A DNA stretch of 64,000 nt from an uncultured Bacteroidales bacterium (GTDB lineage: Bacteria; Bacteroidota; Bacteroidia; Bacteroidales; P3). The stretch covers positions 179,836-243,835 of the forward strand of contig ONBK01000004.1 in assembly GCA_900316055.1 (NCBI GenBank). The letters run 5' to 3'. The position numbers and the translations under genes are program-made. Shown piece after piece: positions 7,540-17,515 of this stretch; the first letter of the stretch is position 1, and the number at the start of each line of letters is the position of its first letter. The notes under the pieces were generated by a model. That model was not told where the DNA came from and ran no database searches. It saw only the letters and a list, made by a program, of their open reading frames with translations.

Positions 7540-7574
7540 TGCGTAGCTTAGATAAATTAGACAAATTCGCCGTT
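7540..7574 (+). repeat. Right inverted repeat flanking GxxExxY gene 1
   Basis: Reverse complement partner of 7058-7092 (31 of 35 matches). Its outer end runs into a 9/18-base periodic array that continues to the start of batA. Confidence 0.85.
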
Positions 7575-7634
7575 AAAAAGAACTTTGATGTTAAATAGAA
7601 TTTTGCTGTTAAATAGAATTTTGCTGTTAATATG
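7563..7634 (+). repeat. 18-base (two nonamers) tandem array leading into batA
   Basis: Four 18-base units from 7563, 7581, 7599 and 7617; units 3 and 4 share aattttgctgttaa. Each unit is two 9-base words (gttaaatag and aattttgct in the clearest copies). The last unit ends in the ATG at 7632, so the array reaches the coding sequence. Confidence 0.8.
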
Positions 7635-7643
7635 ATTGTAGGA

Positions 7644-9692
<2,049 letters not shown>

Positions 9693-9732
9693 ACTAGTTA
9701 AACTAGAAAACTAGAAAAAACCATAATCATCT

Positions 9733-10344
9733 ATGCTCCTCGAAGTAAAAAACCTCACCCACTCTTACGGCACCCAACGGGTGCTCTCCGGTGTCAGCTT
9801 CACCGCCGCCGCTGGCGAAGTGGTGGGCATTCTCGGAGCCAACGGAGCCGGCAAGACCACCCTCCTGCGCCTCGTCACCCGCATCCTCACGCCCGATAGC
9901 GGCAGCATCCTCTTCGACGGCCACCCGCTCGCACAGGACGACCTGGCACAGATAGGCTACCTCCCCGAGGAGCGCGGCCTTTACCGCCACATGCGCGCCG
10001 GTGAGCAGGTCGTCTATCTGGCACAACTCAAAGGACTCTCGCACCGCGACGCCGAGACAGCGGCACGCGAGTGGTTCACTCGTCTCGGAGTCGCCGACTG
10101 GTGGAAACGCCCCGTCAGCCGGCTCAGCAAGGGCATGCAGCAGAAGGTGCAGTTCATCGCCACGGTGGCCCACCGCCCTCGTCTGCTCATCCTCGACGAG
10201 CCCTTTTCGGGTTTCGACCGCGACAACGCCACCATGCTGCGCGACGAGATACGCCGCCTCAGCGCCACCGGCACCGCCATTCTTCTCTCCACCCATAACC
10301 TCGATGCCGCCTCCGACCTCTGCTCCAAAAAGATAGAACTATGA
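9733..10344 (+). CDS. ABC transporter ATP-binding protein, short form (NatA/GldA-like)
   Basis: 203 residues. Complete nucleotide-binding core: Walker A GANGAGKTT, Q-loop region IGYLPEERGLY, signature LSKGMQQK, Walker B LLILDEP, D-loop SGFDRDN and switch histidine STHN. It then stops after DLCSKKIEL, whereas NatA/GldA-type relatives run to about 300 residues with an extra C-terminal domain; here that domain is missing. The stop overlaps the start of the permease (ATGA at 10341-10344), so the junction looks functional rather than broken. Energises the permease next door, probably for export. Confidence 0.88.
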   Translation: MLLEVKNLTHSYGTQRVLSGVSFTAAAGEVVGILGANGAGKTTLLRLVTRILTPDSGSILFDGHPLAQDDLAQIGYLPEERGLYRHMRAGEQVVYLAQLKGLSHRDAETAAREWFTRLGVADWWKRPVSRLSKGMQQKVQFIATVAHRPRLLILDEPFSGFDRDNATMLRDEIRRLSATGTAILLSTHNLDAASDLCSKKIEL

Positions 10345-11618
10345 AAAAAATCCTTGTCGTCATCGTCCGCGAATACCGCATGCGCTTGCGTCGTCCCGCC
10401 TTCTGGGTATTGACACTGTTGGTGCCTCTGCTGCTGGCGGTCCTCTATGTCCTTCCCGTCATCGCCGCCCATCATGCCGCCGACCGTTCCACCGTGCTGG
10501 TGGTCGACGAGAGCGGCCTCTTCCACGACCTGCAGAGCACCGACGAAGTCGTCTTCCAGCCGCAGCCCGACCTAAGCCACGCGCAACAGCGCATGGCGCA
10601 AGCCGACAGCGTCGCCGCCATACTTTACATCCCCGCCCGGCAAAGTGGCTCGGTGCCGCGCGACGCTTTCCTCTACCACCGCGACAACACCCCGCCTCAA
10701 GCCGTCATGAATGCCTCCAACAGCCAGCTGCAGCTGCTCTTGCGGCGCTTCATCCTCGCCGATGTCTACTCCCAACTCGACCTCACAGAGCGGCAATCCG
10801 TGGAGAACACCGGCATCCGCATCCACACCCTCGATGCCGACAGCGGCCGCGAGAGCTTCGCCACCGTGAAGAGCGTCGCCGCCACTGTCCTCGCCGTGCT
10901 GATGGTGCTGGCCTTGCTGGTCTTCGGCATCCAGGTGATGCGCAGCGTGCAGGAAGAAAAAGCCACACGCGTGGCCGAAGTGGTGGCCTCGTCGGTGAAA
11001 GCCGTGCAGCTCCTCACCGGCAAACTCATCGGCATCGCCCTGGCTGCCGTCACGCAGCTCGCCCTCTGGGCCTGTCTCACCGCCGCCGCCATAGGCCTTA
11101 TCCAGCACACCAACCCCGACCTCTTCACACAGGCCCGCACCCAACAGGAAGCCGCGCTCAGCGTCGCCACCAAGGGTGTCGAAGCCTCCGCGCAGTACCA
11201 TAGCCCCGTGCAGCTCGTCGACGAGACCGTGCAAGGCCTCACAGCCATCAACCTTCCCCTTGTGGCCTCGATTTTCTTCCTCTTCTTCCTCTTGGGCTAT
11301 CTGCTCTACGGCGCCCTCCTCGCCGCCTTGGCGGCACGTCTCAACAGCGACGCCGATGCCCTCCAATGGGTGCTCCTCCTGCTCTCGCCGCTGCTCCTCA
11401 CCCTGCTGCTCATCCCACTGATAATCAATGCTACCGGCGGCACCCTGGCCACCCTGCTCACCTACTTGCCCTTCACGGCTCCCGCCACCGTGCTGTTGCG
11501 GCTGCCCTTCGGCATCGGCATCACCGACGTGACCCTCGCCGCCCTCCTCATGTTTCTCTGCTTCGTCGCTGCAGCCCTCCTCGCCGCCCGAACCTACAGG
11601 CGCCATCTCGTCGGCTGA
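10341..11618 (+). CDS. ABC-2 type transporter permease (NatB-like)
   Basis: 425 residues. First helix near FWVLTLLVPLLLAVLYVLPV, a large extracytoplasmic loop (about residues 45-185), then five hydrophobic segments. The family motif RSVQEEKATRVAEVVASSVK, followed by LLTGKLIGIALAAVTQL, is typical of NatB-like permeases. Partner of the ATPase directly upstream (4-base overlap). The C-terminus ends LAARTYRRHLVG, while relatives usually continue with a short GILMYGKK-like tail; the stop codon coincides with the point where the convergent DUF6266-like gene loses its own stop, so a deletion may have trimmed both genes. Cargo unknown. Confidence 0.88.
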   Translation: MKKILVVIVREYRMRLRRPAFWVLTLLVPLLLAVLYVLPVIAAHHAADRSTVLVVDESGLFHDLQSTDEVVFQPQPDLSHAQQRMAQADSVAAILYIPARQSGSVPRDAFLYHRDNTPPQAVMNASNSQLQLLLRRFILADVYSQLDLTERQSVENTGIRIHTLDADSGRESFATVKSVAATVLAVLMVLALLVFGIQVMRSVQEEKATRVAEVVASSVKAVQLLTGKLIGIALAAVTQLALWACLTAAAIGLIQHTNPDLFTQARTQQEAALSVATKGVEASAQYHSPVQLVDETVQGLTAINLPLVASIFFLFFLLGYLLYGALLAALAARLNSDADALQWVLLLLSPLLLTLLLIPLIINATGGTLATLLTYLPFTAPATVLLRLPFGIGITDVTLAALLMFLCFVAAALLAARTYRRHLVG

Positions 11619-12251
11619 CGGCACGGTGCCACAGCCGATATACATGCTTTCGGAAGCCCTACCGTCGGCATCCTTGGCGAAGCCATAAAGATGCACCTCC
11701 AATCCCACCCACTGTGGTGGTAACGTAAGTGTTACCTTCCGCATACGACGGTAGGAGGGAGCGCTCAGCAGTCCCTCTCCGCGTGACGGACACCAGACAT
11801 AGAGCACCACCTCGTCGTCGCCACGCGCAGGGCGCTGATCGGGGTTCACCTCGAAAGGCACCGTCACCGACAACTCCGCCAGCGACGGCACCCCGAACCC
11901 CACGGGAGCCACCGGCCCCTCGGCAATCACAAGGCACTCATAGTCAACCTCCAAATGTCCCTCGCGGAGCGAGAAACAGTCGCGGTTGATGCTCTGGAAG
12001 TGGTTGTGCGCCGTGCGATGCCGCTCAAGGGCCACGGCGTTGAGACCCATCCGCACGGCGCTCTTCATCTGCGAGGCCAGATGCGAGGCCTGGGAGAAGA
12101 GTTCACGCGCGGCGCGCTGCAGCGGAGTATTGGGGTTGTGCACGAAACGCGGACGCGAGCGCAGACACCATTGGCCGCGCCACAGGTAGCCAATCACCGT
12201 CCCCACGGTGCCCCGGTAACCATCATTGATACCATAACGTTGTTTTGCCAT
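11619..12251 (-). CDS. DUF6266-like protein, gene without its own stop codon
   Basis: Starts at ATG 12251: MAKQRYGINDGYRGTVGTVI, followed by GYLWRGQWCLRSRPRF and HNPNTPLQRAARELFSQ. This N-terminus matches the Bacteroidota proteins of unknown function classed as DUF6266. Conserved-looking sequence runs for about 210 residues to ASESMYIGCGTV, which falls at the stop of the convergent ABC permease. The frame does not stop there: it stays open on the minus strand to 10572, antisense to the permease, giving a low-complexity Glu/Gly/Asp-rich tail of about 350 residues that has no coding character. Coordinates given are for the supported part only. Likely 3'-truncated by deletion; function unknown. 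Confidence 0.6.
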
Positions 12252-12283
12252 AACTTTTATTTTAAGAAAGAAACAGAATTCAT

Positions 12284-12402
12284 CAACCATTAACCATTAA
12301 CAAATAATCAATAACCAAAAAACAATAACCAATAACCATTAACCGTTAACAAATAACCAATAACCAAAAATCAATAACCATTAACCATTAACCATTAACC
12401 GT
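12284..12402 (+). repeat. Heptamer (taaccat-type) array, 17 units
   Basis: Seventeen consecutive 7-base units without a break: taaccat, taacaaa, taatcaa, taaccaa, taaccgt and variants. It occupies most of the gap upstream of the DUF6266-like gene. Unit variants rather than identical copies argue against a recent slippage burst. Confidence 0.9.
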
Positions 12403-12463
12403 TATAATATACGCCCCGCGGCTGTTACCCTTGCGTTAAAAAAGGTTAAAAGGCATAATAAAG

Positions 12464-12499
12464 CCGTATCAACACCGTCCATGGACGGTGTTGATACGG
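12464..12499. repeat. Perfect 36-base palindrome of a dispersed family
   Basis: Arms of 18 bases centred on ccatgg (12479-12484); each arm contains gacggtgttgatacgg or its complement. Relatives at 29361-29402 and 54735-54815. It lies just downstream of the EamA gene; the minus strand beyond it is T-rich, so it could also serve as that operon's terminator. Confidence 0.85.
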
Positions 12500-12529
12500 T
12501 GACGGTACGCTGATGGTACGTTGATGAGG

Positions 12530-13411
12530 CTAACGACGTCGGGCTTTGCCGAGTACCACGAGGGTGACGGCGGCGAGGACGAGGAGGATGCCGAGGAGGA
12601 GTCGCGAGGAGAAGGGCTCGGCGAAGACAAAGACACCGATGAGGACGGCGGTGGTGGGCTCGAGGGCGCCGAGGATGGCGGTAGGCGTGGAGCCGAGGTA
12701 TTTGGCGGCATAGACCATCATCACCAGCGCCATGATGGCGGGGACGACGGCGAGCCAGGAGACCCACAGCCAGGCCGTGGGAGTGGGCGGCAATGTGAGA
12801 GGTTGGCCGCTGAAGAGAGCAAAGACAACATTGCCAAGGGCGCAGTAGAAGAGGACGTAGAAATTGATTTTGAACGACGACATCTGCAGTGGGCTCTTGT
12901 CGACGACAATGATATAGAGCGCGTAGGTGAGTGCCGAGATGAGCACCAGAACAATGCCGAGGAGATTGAAGGTACCGCCTTCGTCTTTGAAAGAAAGCAG
13001 TGCCACGCCGGCCAGGGAGAGGAGAATGGAAAGAACGGTGGCAAGGGTGATGCGTTCGCGGAAGAAGAGGGTCATGATGGCAGCCGTCATGACGGGGTAG
13101 GTGAAGAGGATGGTGGAGGCGATGCCGGAGGGCATGAGTTGGAAAGAGGTGTAGAGGGTGGTGGAGGAGAGGATGAAGAGGATGCCAAGGGCGGAGAGGG
13201 TGAGGAACTCGCGGCGGGTGACGCGGAGGCTCTCCTTGCGGAACATCATGACAATGGCCACGATGACCCAGGCGAGGCCGAAGCGGTAAAAGAGTACCGA
13301 GGGGACTTGCATCCCCTCGGCATATAGAAATCGGGCCAGTGGGTTGGTGCCGTAGCAGACGGCAGCGCCGATGGCGCAGAGGAGTCCAATTATGACTTTC
13401 GAGTTACGCAT
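12530..13411 (-). CDS. EamA/DMT-family transporter
   Basis: 293 residues, ten hydrophobic segments in two EamA halves: GLLCAIGAAVCYGTNPLARF at the start of the first, LLGIVLVLISALTYALYIIV at the start of the second, and PTTAVLIGVFVFAEPF near the end, all typical of drug/metabolite transporters of RhaT/EamA type. Substrate unknown. The ATG at 13411 shares one base with the ftsZ stop (TGATG), so it is translationally coupled to ftsZ and is the last gene of the dcw transcription unit. A clear start one codon upstream does not exist (it is ATT). Confidence 0.88.
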   Translation of the reverse strand: MRNSKVIIGLLCAIGAAVCYGTNPLARFLYAEGMQVPSVLFYRFGLAWVIVAIVMMFRKESLRVTRREFLTLSALGILFILSSTTLYTSFQLMPSGIASTILFTYPVMTAAIMTLFFRERITLATVLSILLSLAGVALLSFKDEGGTFNLLGIVLVLISALTYALYIIVVDKSPLQMSSFKINFYVLFYCALGNVVFALFSGQPLTLPPTPTAWLWVSWLAVVPAIMALVMMVYAAKYLGSTPTAILGALEPTTAVLIGVFVFAEPFSSRLLLGILLVLAAVTLVVLGKARRR

Positions 13412-15054
13412 CAATCGGGCTGGTCTCCGAAGTAGGCGTTTTTGACCATGGTGCCGTCGGCGCGCATGGAATAGGTAGCGGACTCGCGGCTGCTGGAGTG
13501 ACGGCCTTCATAGAGCTCCTCATCGACGGAATCGAGAGCCGACATGCGCTGCACGAGGTCGGGACCATTAGGATTGTTGCGAAGGAGGTCGTGGATACGA
13601 CGGATACGGTCGGCCGCGGTCTTGACATCGTTCTCGTTCTCGAAAGCGCTATGGAAAGAATTGTCGGTGGCGACTTTGACGGGCTCGGGCTTAGCGGGCT
13701 CGGCCATCACGGCGACGGGCTCCTCCATGGGTTTGTTGAGGAAATCGAACGAGGGCTTAAAATCTGGTTTAGGCTCGGCCTTGGGCTCGGGAGAGACCAG
13801 CTGGATATCCTCGACGAGGAGGTCGACCTCTTCTTTCACAGGCTGCTGCACCTTCACCTCGGGCTTGACCGTGGTGTCGTCCTCGAAGGGGATGATATTG
13901 ATGGGACCACGGGCAGTCTCGGGCTTGTTGATGATTCTGATTTCATCGTCTGCGACGGGCTGCAGGTCGACAGGCTTGGTGTCGGGGCCTTCGAGTTCAT
14001 GACGCTGCGGGCGCTGAACGGACTCGTTTTTCTTCTGCTCGAAACCTGTGGCGATGAGGGTCACCTTGAGTTCGTCGTCGAGGCTGTCGTCGACACCGGC
14101 ACCCCAGATGACATCGGCGGTGCCGTCGGTGCGGTCGAGGATGAAGTCGGTGATTTCGCCGATTTCGTCCATTTTAATTTTATGGTCGGGGGAGTAGGAG
14201 AAATAGAGGAGGACATTCTTGGCTCCGCGGATGTCGGAGTCGTCGAGGAGAGCGGAGGAGGAAGCGGCTGTAATGGCCTCGATGGCGCGTTTCTCGCCCT
14301 TGCCGGAACCCGCACCCATAAGGGCTGTGCCGGAGTGTTCCATGACGGTGTTGACATCTTGGAAGTCGATATTGACGCTTCCACTGCCGGTGATAATCTC
14401 GGCGATACCCTTGGCGGCAGTGAGGAGGACGTCGTCGGCCATTCCGAAAGCTTCGGAGATGTCGAGGTCGCCATAGGAGCGGAGTTTGTCGTTGTTGATG
14501 ACGATGATGGAGTCGACATGCTTGCGGAGTTCCTCGATGCCTGCCTCAGCCTGGTCGCGGCGGCGCTTGCCTTCGAAGGAGAAGGGACGAGTGACGATGG
14601 CCACGACGAGGATTTTCTTATTTTCGTCGTTGTCGAGGTCGATGCTCTTTGCAATCTCAGCGATGACAGGAGCAGCGCCGGTGCCGGTGCCACCACCCAT
14701 ACCGGCGGTGATGAAGAGCATCTGGGTGTTGTGGGTCAGGGCATCCTTGATGTCGGCAGCCTTGTCGACGGCGGCCTTGCTGGCGCGTTCGGGCTTGTTG
14801 CCGGCACCGAGGCCGAGGTTGCCGAGGGGTATCTTATTGGGGACAGGAGAGGCGTTGAGGGCCTTCATGTCGGTATTACAGACGATAAAATCGACACCTT
14901 TAATACCCTGACGGAACATGTGGTTGACAGCATTGCCGCCACCACCTCCCACACCGATGACTTTGATGTAGGACGACTGTCCCTTGGGGGAATCAAAAGC
15001 GAAGAAAGGTGCCTGCTGAGCGGGCTGATTAACGAAATTGGTATTGTCCTCCAT
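13411..15054 (-). CDS. ftsZ: Cell division protein FtsZ
   Basis: 547 residues. Tubulin-like GTPase that polymerises into the division ring. Residues about 28-345: KVIGVGGGGGNAVNHM (nucleotide binding), AGMGGGTGTGAAPVIA (tubulin signature), RPFSFEGKRRRDQAEAGI, NNDKL, LTAAKGIAEIITGSGSVNIDF. A long acidic and proline-rich linker (about 350-510) follows, typical of Bacteroidota FtsZ, ending in a conserved tail NAYFGDQPD that should bind FtsA. Last cell-division gene of the cluster; ftsA lies 214 bases upstream, separated by an octamer array. Confidence 0.97.
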   Translation of the reverse strand: MEDNTNFVNQPAQQAPFFAFDSPKGQSSYIKVIGVGGGGGNAVNHMFRQGIKGVDFIVCNTDMKALNASPVPNKIPLGNLGLGAGNKPERASKAAVDKAADIKDALTHNTQMLFITAGMGGGTGTGAAPVIAEIAKSIDLDNDENKKILVVAIVTRPFSFEGKRRRDQAEAGIEELRKHVDSIIVINNDKLRSYGDLDISEAFGMADDVLLTAAKGIAEIITGSGSVNIDFQDVNTVMEHSGTALMGAGSGKGEKRAIEAITAASSSALLDDSDIRGAKNVLLYFSYSPDHKIKMDEIGEITDFILDRTDGTADVIWGAGVDDSLDDELKVTLIATGFEQKKNESVQRPQRHELEGPDTKPVDLQPVADDEIRIINKPETARGPINIIPFEDDTTVKPEVKVQQPVKEEVDLLVEDIQLVSPEPKAEPKPDFKPSFDFLNKPMEEPVAVMAEPAKPEPVKVATDNSFHSAFENENDVKTAADRIRRIHDLLRNNPNGPDLVQRMSALDSVDEELYEGRHSSSRESATYSMRADGTMVKNAYFGDQPD

Positions 15055-15201
15055 GTGCTTGTATATTTCTATCTTACTGAATAAGAATTTCTTAATTAAA
15101 TAGTGCCGTATAAAATAGGTTGCATAAAAATACTAATAATCCGCGAGACAAAGGGGTATTCTACAAGTTAGTTTTCAACAAGTTATACACAATACGATAT
15201 C

Positions 15202-15265
15202 GCTTGATTGCTTGAGTGCTTGAGTGCTTGAGTGTTTGAGTGCTTGAATGTTTGAGTGCTTGAAT
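15202..15265 (+). repeat. Octamer (gcttgagt) array between ftsA and ftsZ
   Basis: Eight consecutive 8-base units (gcttgatt, gcttgagt three times, gtttgagt, gcttgaat, gtttgagt, gcttgaat), ending three bases from the ftsA stop. Confidence 0.9.
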
Positions 15266-15268
15266 GTG

Positions 15269-16696
15269 TTAGTCGTCGATACCTGTCTCGCCGAAGACCT
15301 TGCCAAAGAAGTCTTTCAGACGGCCGTCGAAACTCTCGCCTTTGGGTTTCTTGGGCTGTTTTTTGTTGGGCTTGGTTTCTTCTTCGTCTTGCTCGGGTTC
15401 GGGAACGACAGGAGCGTCGCTCATATTCTCGAAGATATCTACATGCGAGCCTTCTCTGCGTTTGGTCTCCTCGGCGGGTTTGAGGGAAGTCTCCTCTTTG
15501 AAGAAGTCCTCCTCAAATCCTTCGTTCTCGAGCTCGGACTGCTCGATACCATAGAGGACGAGGCCAATACCGGTGGCATACATGGGGTGTGCCAGTTCGT
15601 CGAAAGCCACGCTGGAGGTGTCGAGATGCTCGTTGGGAATGCCGATGCGGGTGTCGGTTGCGGTAATGAGTTCGCAGAGGTCCTTGATATTCTTGAGCTG
15701 GGCACCGCCACCGGTGAGGGCAATGCCGGCGATGAGTTTTTTGTGATAGTTGGAGACCTTGATGGAGTAGTCGACCTGCTCAAGGATCATACGTGTGCGG
15801 GCATTGATGATGCCGGCAAGGGTCTTGACATAGATTTCGCGCGGAGCCTGGCTGCGGATTCCGGGGATGGCGATAACATCATTCTCGGAAACGGCAGAGA
15901 CGAGGCAGGAGCCGAACTTGATTTTGAGGCTTTCGGCCTGTTTCTTGAGAATGTTGCAGCCTTCGCGGATATCGTTGGTGATGGCGTTGCCGGCGAGGGG
16001 CAGCACTTCGGTATGGCGAATGATGCCGTCGTAGAAGATAGCCACGTCGGTGGTGCCACCTCCGATATCGACCATAGCCACGCCAGCGTCACGGTCGGCG
16101 TCGTCGAGGACGGCCTTGGCCGAGGCGATGGGTTCGAGGACGACACCCTTGATGTGGAGGCCTGCATCCTGAACAGCATACTTGATGTACTGAAGGTTCT
16201 GCACATTGGCGGTGACCATGTGGAAATCGGCTTCGAGCATCTTACCAACAACTCCCACGGGGGAGATTTCGCGGCTGAGAGGTTCACGGTCGACGATATA
16301 CTGCTGGGGGAAAACATGGATAATCTCTTCGCCAGGCTGGAGCATGGTGTTGTACTGCTCGTTGACGATGCGGTCGACATCCTCCTGCTCGATGAGGCGG
16401 TGGTCGGCGGGAATCATAATGCTGCCGTGGCTGGGACGCGACTGGATATGCTGTCCGGCGATACCCACCCACACCTCGTCGATGTCGACATCGGCCTGGT
16501 CGGCAGCATCCTTAACGGCACGGCGGATGGACTCAGAGGTGTCGGTAATACTCTTCACCACACCATGTTCCACGCCTTTGGAGTCGGTTTTACCAAAGCC
16601 CAAGATTTTCACTTTCCCTGACTCGACACGCATGCCCACGAAACAGGCGATTTTAGTGGTTCCAATGTCGAGACCTACAATGATTTCATTTTCCAT
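15269..16696 (-). CDS. ftsA: Cell division protein FtsA
   Basis: 475 residues. Actin-like ATPase that tethers FtsZ to the membrane. N-terminal phosphate loop IVGLDIGTTKIACFVG, SHTQ-family 1C region with VWVGIAGQHI, second phosphate loop VDIGGGTTDVAIF, and ALTGGGAQLKNI (adenosine motif). The C-terminal region beyond about residue 400 is longer than in E. coli, Glu/Lys-rich, and ends KDFFGKVFGETGIDD, with an amphipathic stretch LKDFFGKVFG that probably is the membrane-targeting helix. Lies between ftsQ and ftsZ as expected. Confidence 0.96.
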   Translation of the reverse strand: MENEIIVGLDIGTTKIACFVGMRVESGKVKILGFGKTDSKGVEHGVVKSITDTSESIRRAVKDAADQADVDIDEVWVGIAGQHIQSRPSHGSIMIPADHRLIEQEDVDRIVNEQYNTMLQPGEEIIHVFPQQYIVDREPLSREISPVGVVGKMLEADFHMVTANVQNLQYIKYAVQDAGLHIKGVVLEPIASAKAVLDDADRDAGVAMVDIGGGTTDVAIFYDGIIRHTEVLPLAGNAITNDIREGCNILKKQAESLKIKFGSCLVSAVSENDVIAIPGIRSQAPREIYVKTLAGIINARTRMILEQVDYSIKVSNYHKKLIAGIALTGGGAQLKNIKDLCELITATDTRIGIPNEHLDTSSVAFDELAHPMYATGIGLVLYGIEQSELENEGFEEDFFKEETSLKPAEETKRREGSHVDIFENMSDAPVVPEPEQDEEETKPNKKQPKKPKGESFDGRLKDFFGKVFGETGIDD

Positions 16697-16712
16697 AATA
16701 TCGATATTTATT

Positions 16713-16744
16713 GTTTGATTGCTTGATTATTTGATTGCTTGGGT
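16713..16744 (+). repeat. Octamer array between ftsQ and ftsA
   Basis: Four units (gtttgatt, gcttgatt, atttgatt, gcttgggt), filling the gap up to the ftsQ stop. Confidence 0.8.
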
Positions 16745-16747
16745 TGT

Positions 16748-17500
16748 TTATTCTCTTTTTGTGCAGACGACCTGGCCTTTGAATTTGAGGCTTATCTTGG
16801 AGTAGGTGTTCCATCCGGCACGGGGCATACCGTTGTGGTAGAACGCCACGAGGTCAGCAAACTTGCTATCGAGGCCTTCGGCATCGCCAAGTTCGATAAT
16901 TTGGTCGCCCACTTTGGGTACCATCAGCACCTCGCCGTTGCGATGGACGTAGAGTTGGTCGATAAGGGGTTTGTAGTTGGCATGGGAGTCGAGGAAGAGA
17001 GCCACCTTCCAGAGACTCTGTATCTGGGCTTTGACGGTGTCGGAAGAGAGTCGCCCGACAAAGTCGCCCGAAGCGACAACGACATTGCACTCGCCGAGCT
17101 CTGAGGTGGGGAGGATGTGGCCTTCGAGGTCGATATAATATTCATAATTGCCAAAGAAAAGACGTGCCACAGGATGTCGCTGGGTGGCGTGAATGACGAT
17201 TTTCCCGCTGACGCTGACGGTGGCGGAGACATGGGTGAGGAAGGGTACGTGAAGAGCCTCTCGAGCAACCTGACGGCAGTCGACCTGTCGCACCTGTTTC
17301 TGCATAAGGTCGGGGATGCGGCTTATGAGGGTATCGGCAACAACTCTCTGGTCGACAAGTTGCGGGGTGTTGCCATAGTTTATCTCCACCTCAATACCAC
17401 GGACACGCATGTGGGAGCGCATCACATTGGCCACCACTACGAGGATGGTCAGGAGGAGAACGCTCGCAACGATGAGTGCTATTTTGGCAGGTCGTTTCAT
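16748..17500 (-). CDS. ftsQ: Cell division protein FtsQ
   Basis: 250 residues. Short cytoplasmic N-terminus, one transmembrane helix (IALIVASVLLLTILVVVANV), then a periplasmic POTRA-like region (VRGIEVEINYG, LISRIPDLMQKQVRQVDC) and a beta domain with RHPVARLFFGNYEYYIDLEG, equivalent to the FtsQ domain. Part of the FtsQBL divisome subcomplex. Sequence is divergent, as in all Bacteroidota; position between murC and ftsA supports the call. 15 bases separate it from murC. Confidence 0.88.
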   Translation of the reverse strand: MKRPAKIALIVASVLLLTILVVVANVMRSHMRVRGIEVEINYGNTPQLVDQRVVADTLISRIPDLMQKQVRQVDCRQVAREALHVPFLTHVSATVSVSGKIVIHATQRHPVARLFFGNYEYYIDLEGHILPTSELGECNVVVASGDFVGRLSSDTVKAQIQSLWKVALFLDSHANYKPLIDQLYVHRNGEVLMVPKVGDQIIELGDAEGLDSKFADLVAFYHNGMPRAGWNTYSKISLKFKGQVVCTKRE

Positions 17501-17515
17501 TTCAATGGTTAATGT

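Noticed and set aside
7058-7634. Classical insertion sequence around GxxExxY gene 1
   Set aside because: No transposase, no target-site duplication next to the arms, and the arms differ completely from those of copy 2.
12284-12402. Possible CRISPR-like array
   Set aside because: Units are 7 bases with no spacers and no cas genes; it is a simple tandem repeat.
13498-15084. A 528-residue open frame on the plus strand opposite ftsZ
   Set aside because: It mirrors the GC-rich codon pattern of ftsZ, has no family motif and covers a gene whose identity is certain. The same applies to other long antisense frames (15248-16621, 19017-20186, 47650-49341, 51738-54044).
15183-15191. TTATACACA resembling a DnaA box between ftsA and ftsZ
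   Set aside because: A single near-match in an AT-rich gap, without clustered boxes, an unwinding element or replication genes; expected by chance in 64 kb.
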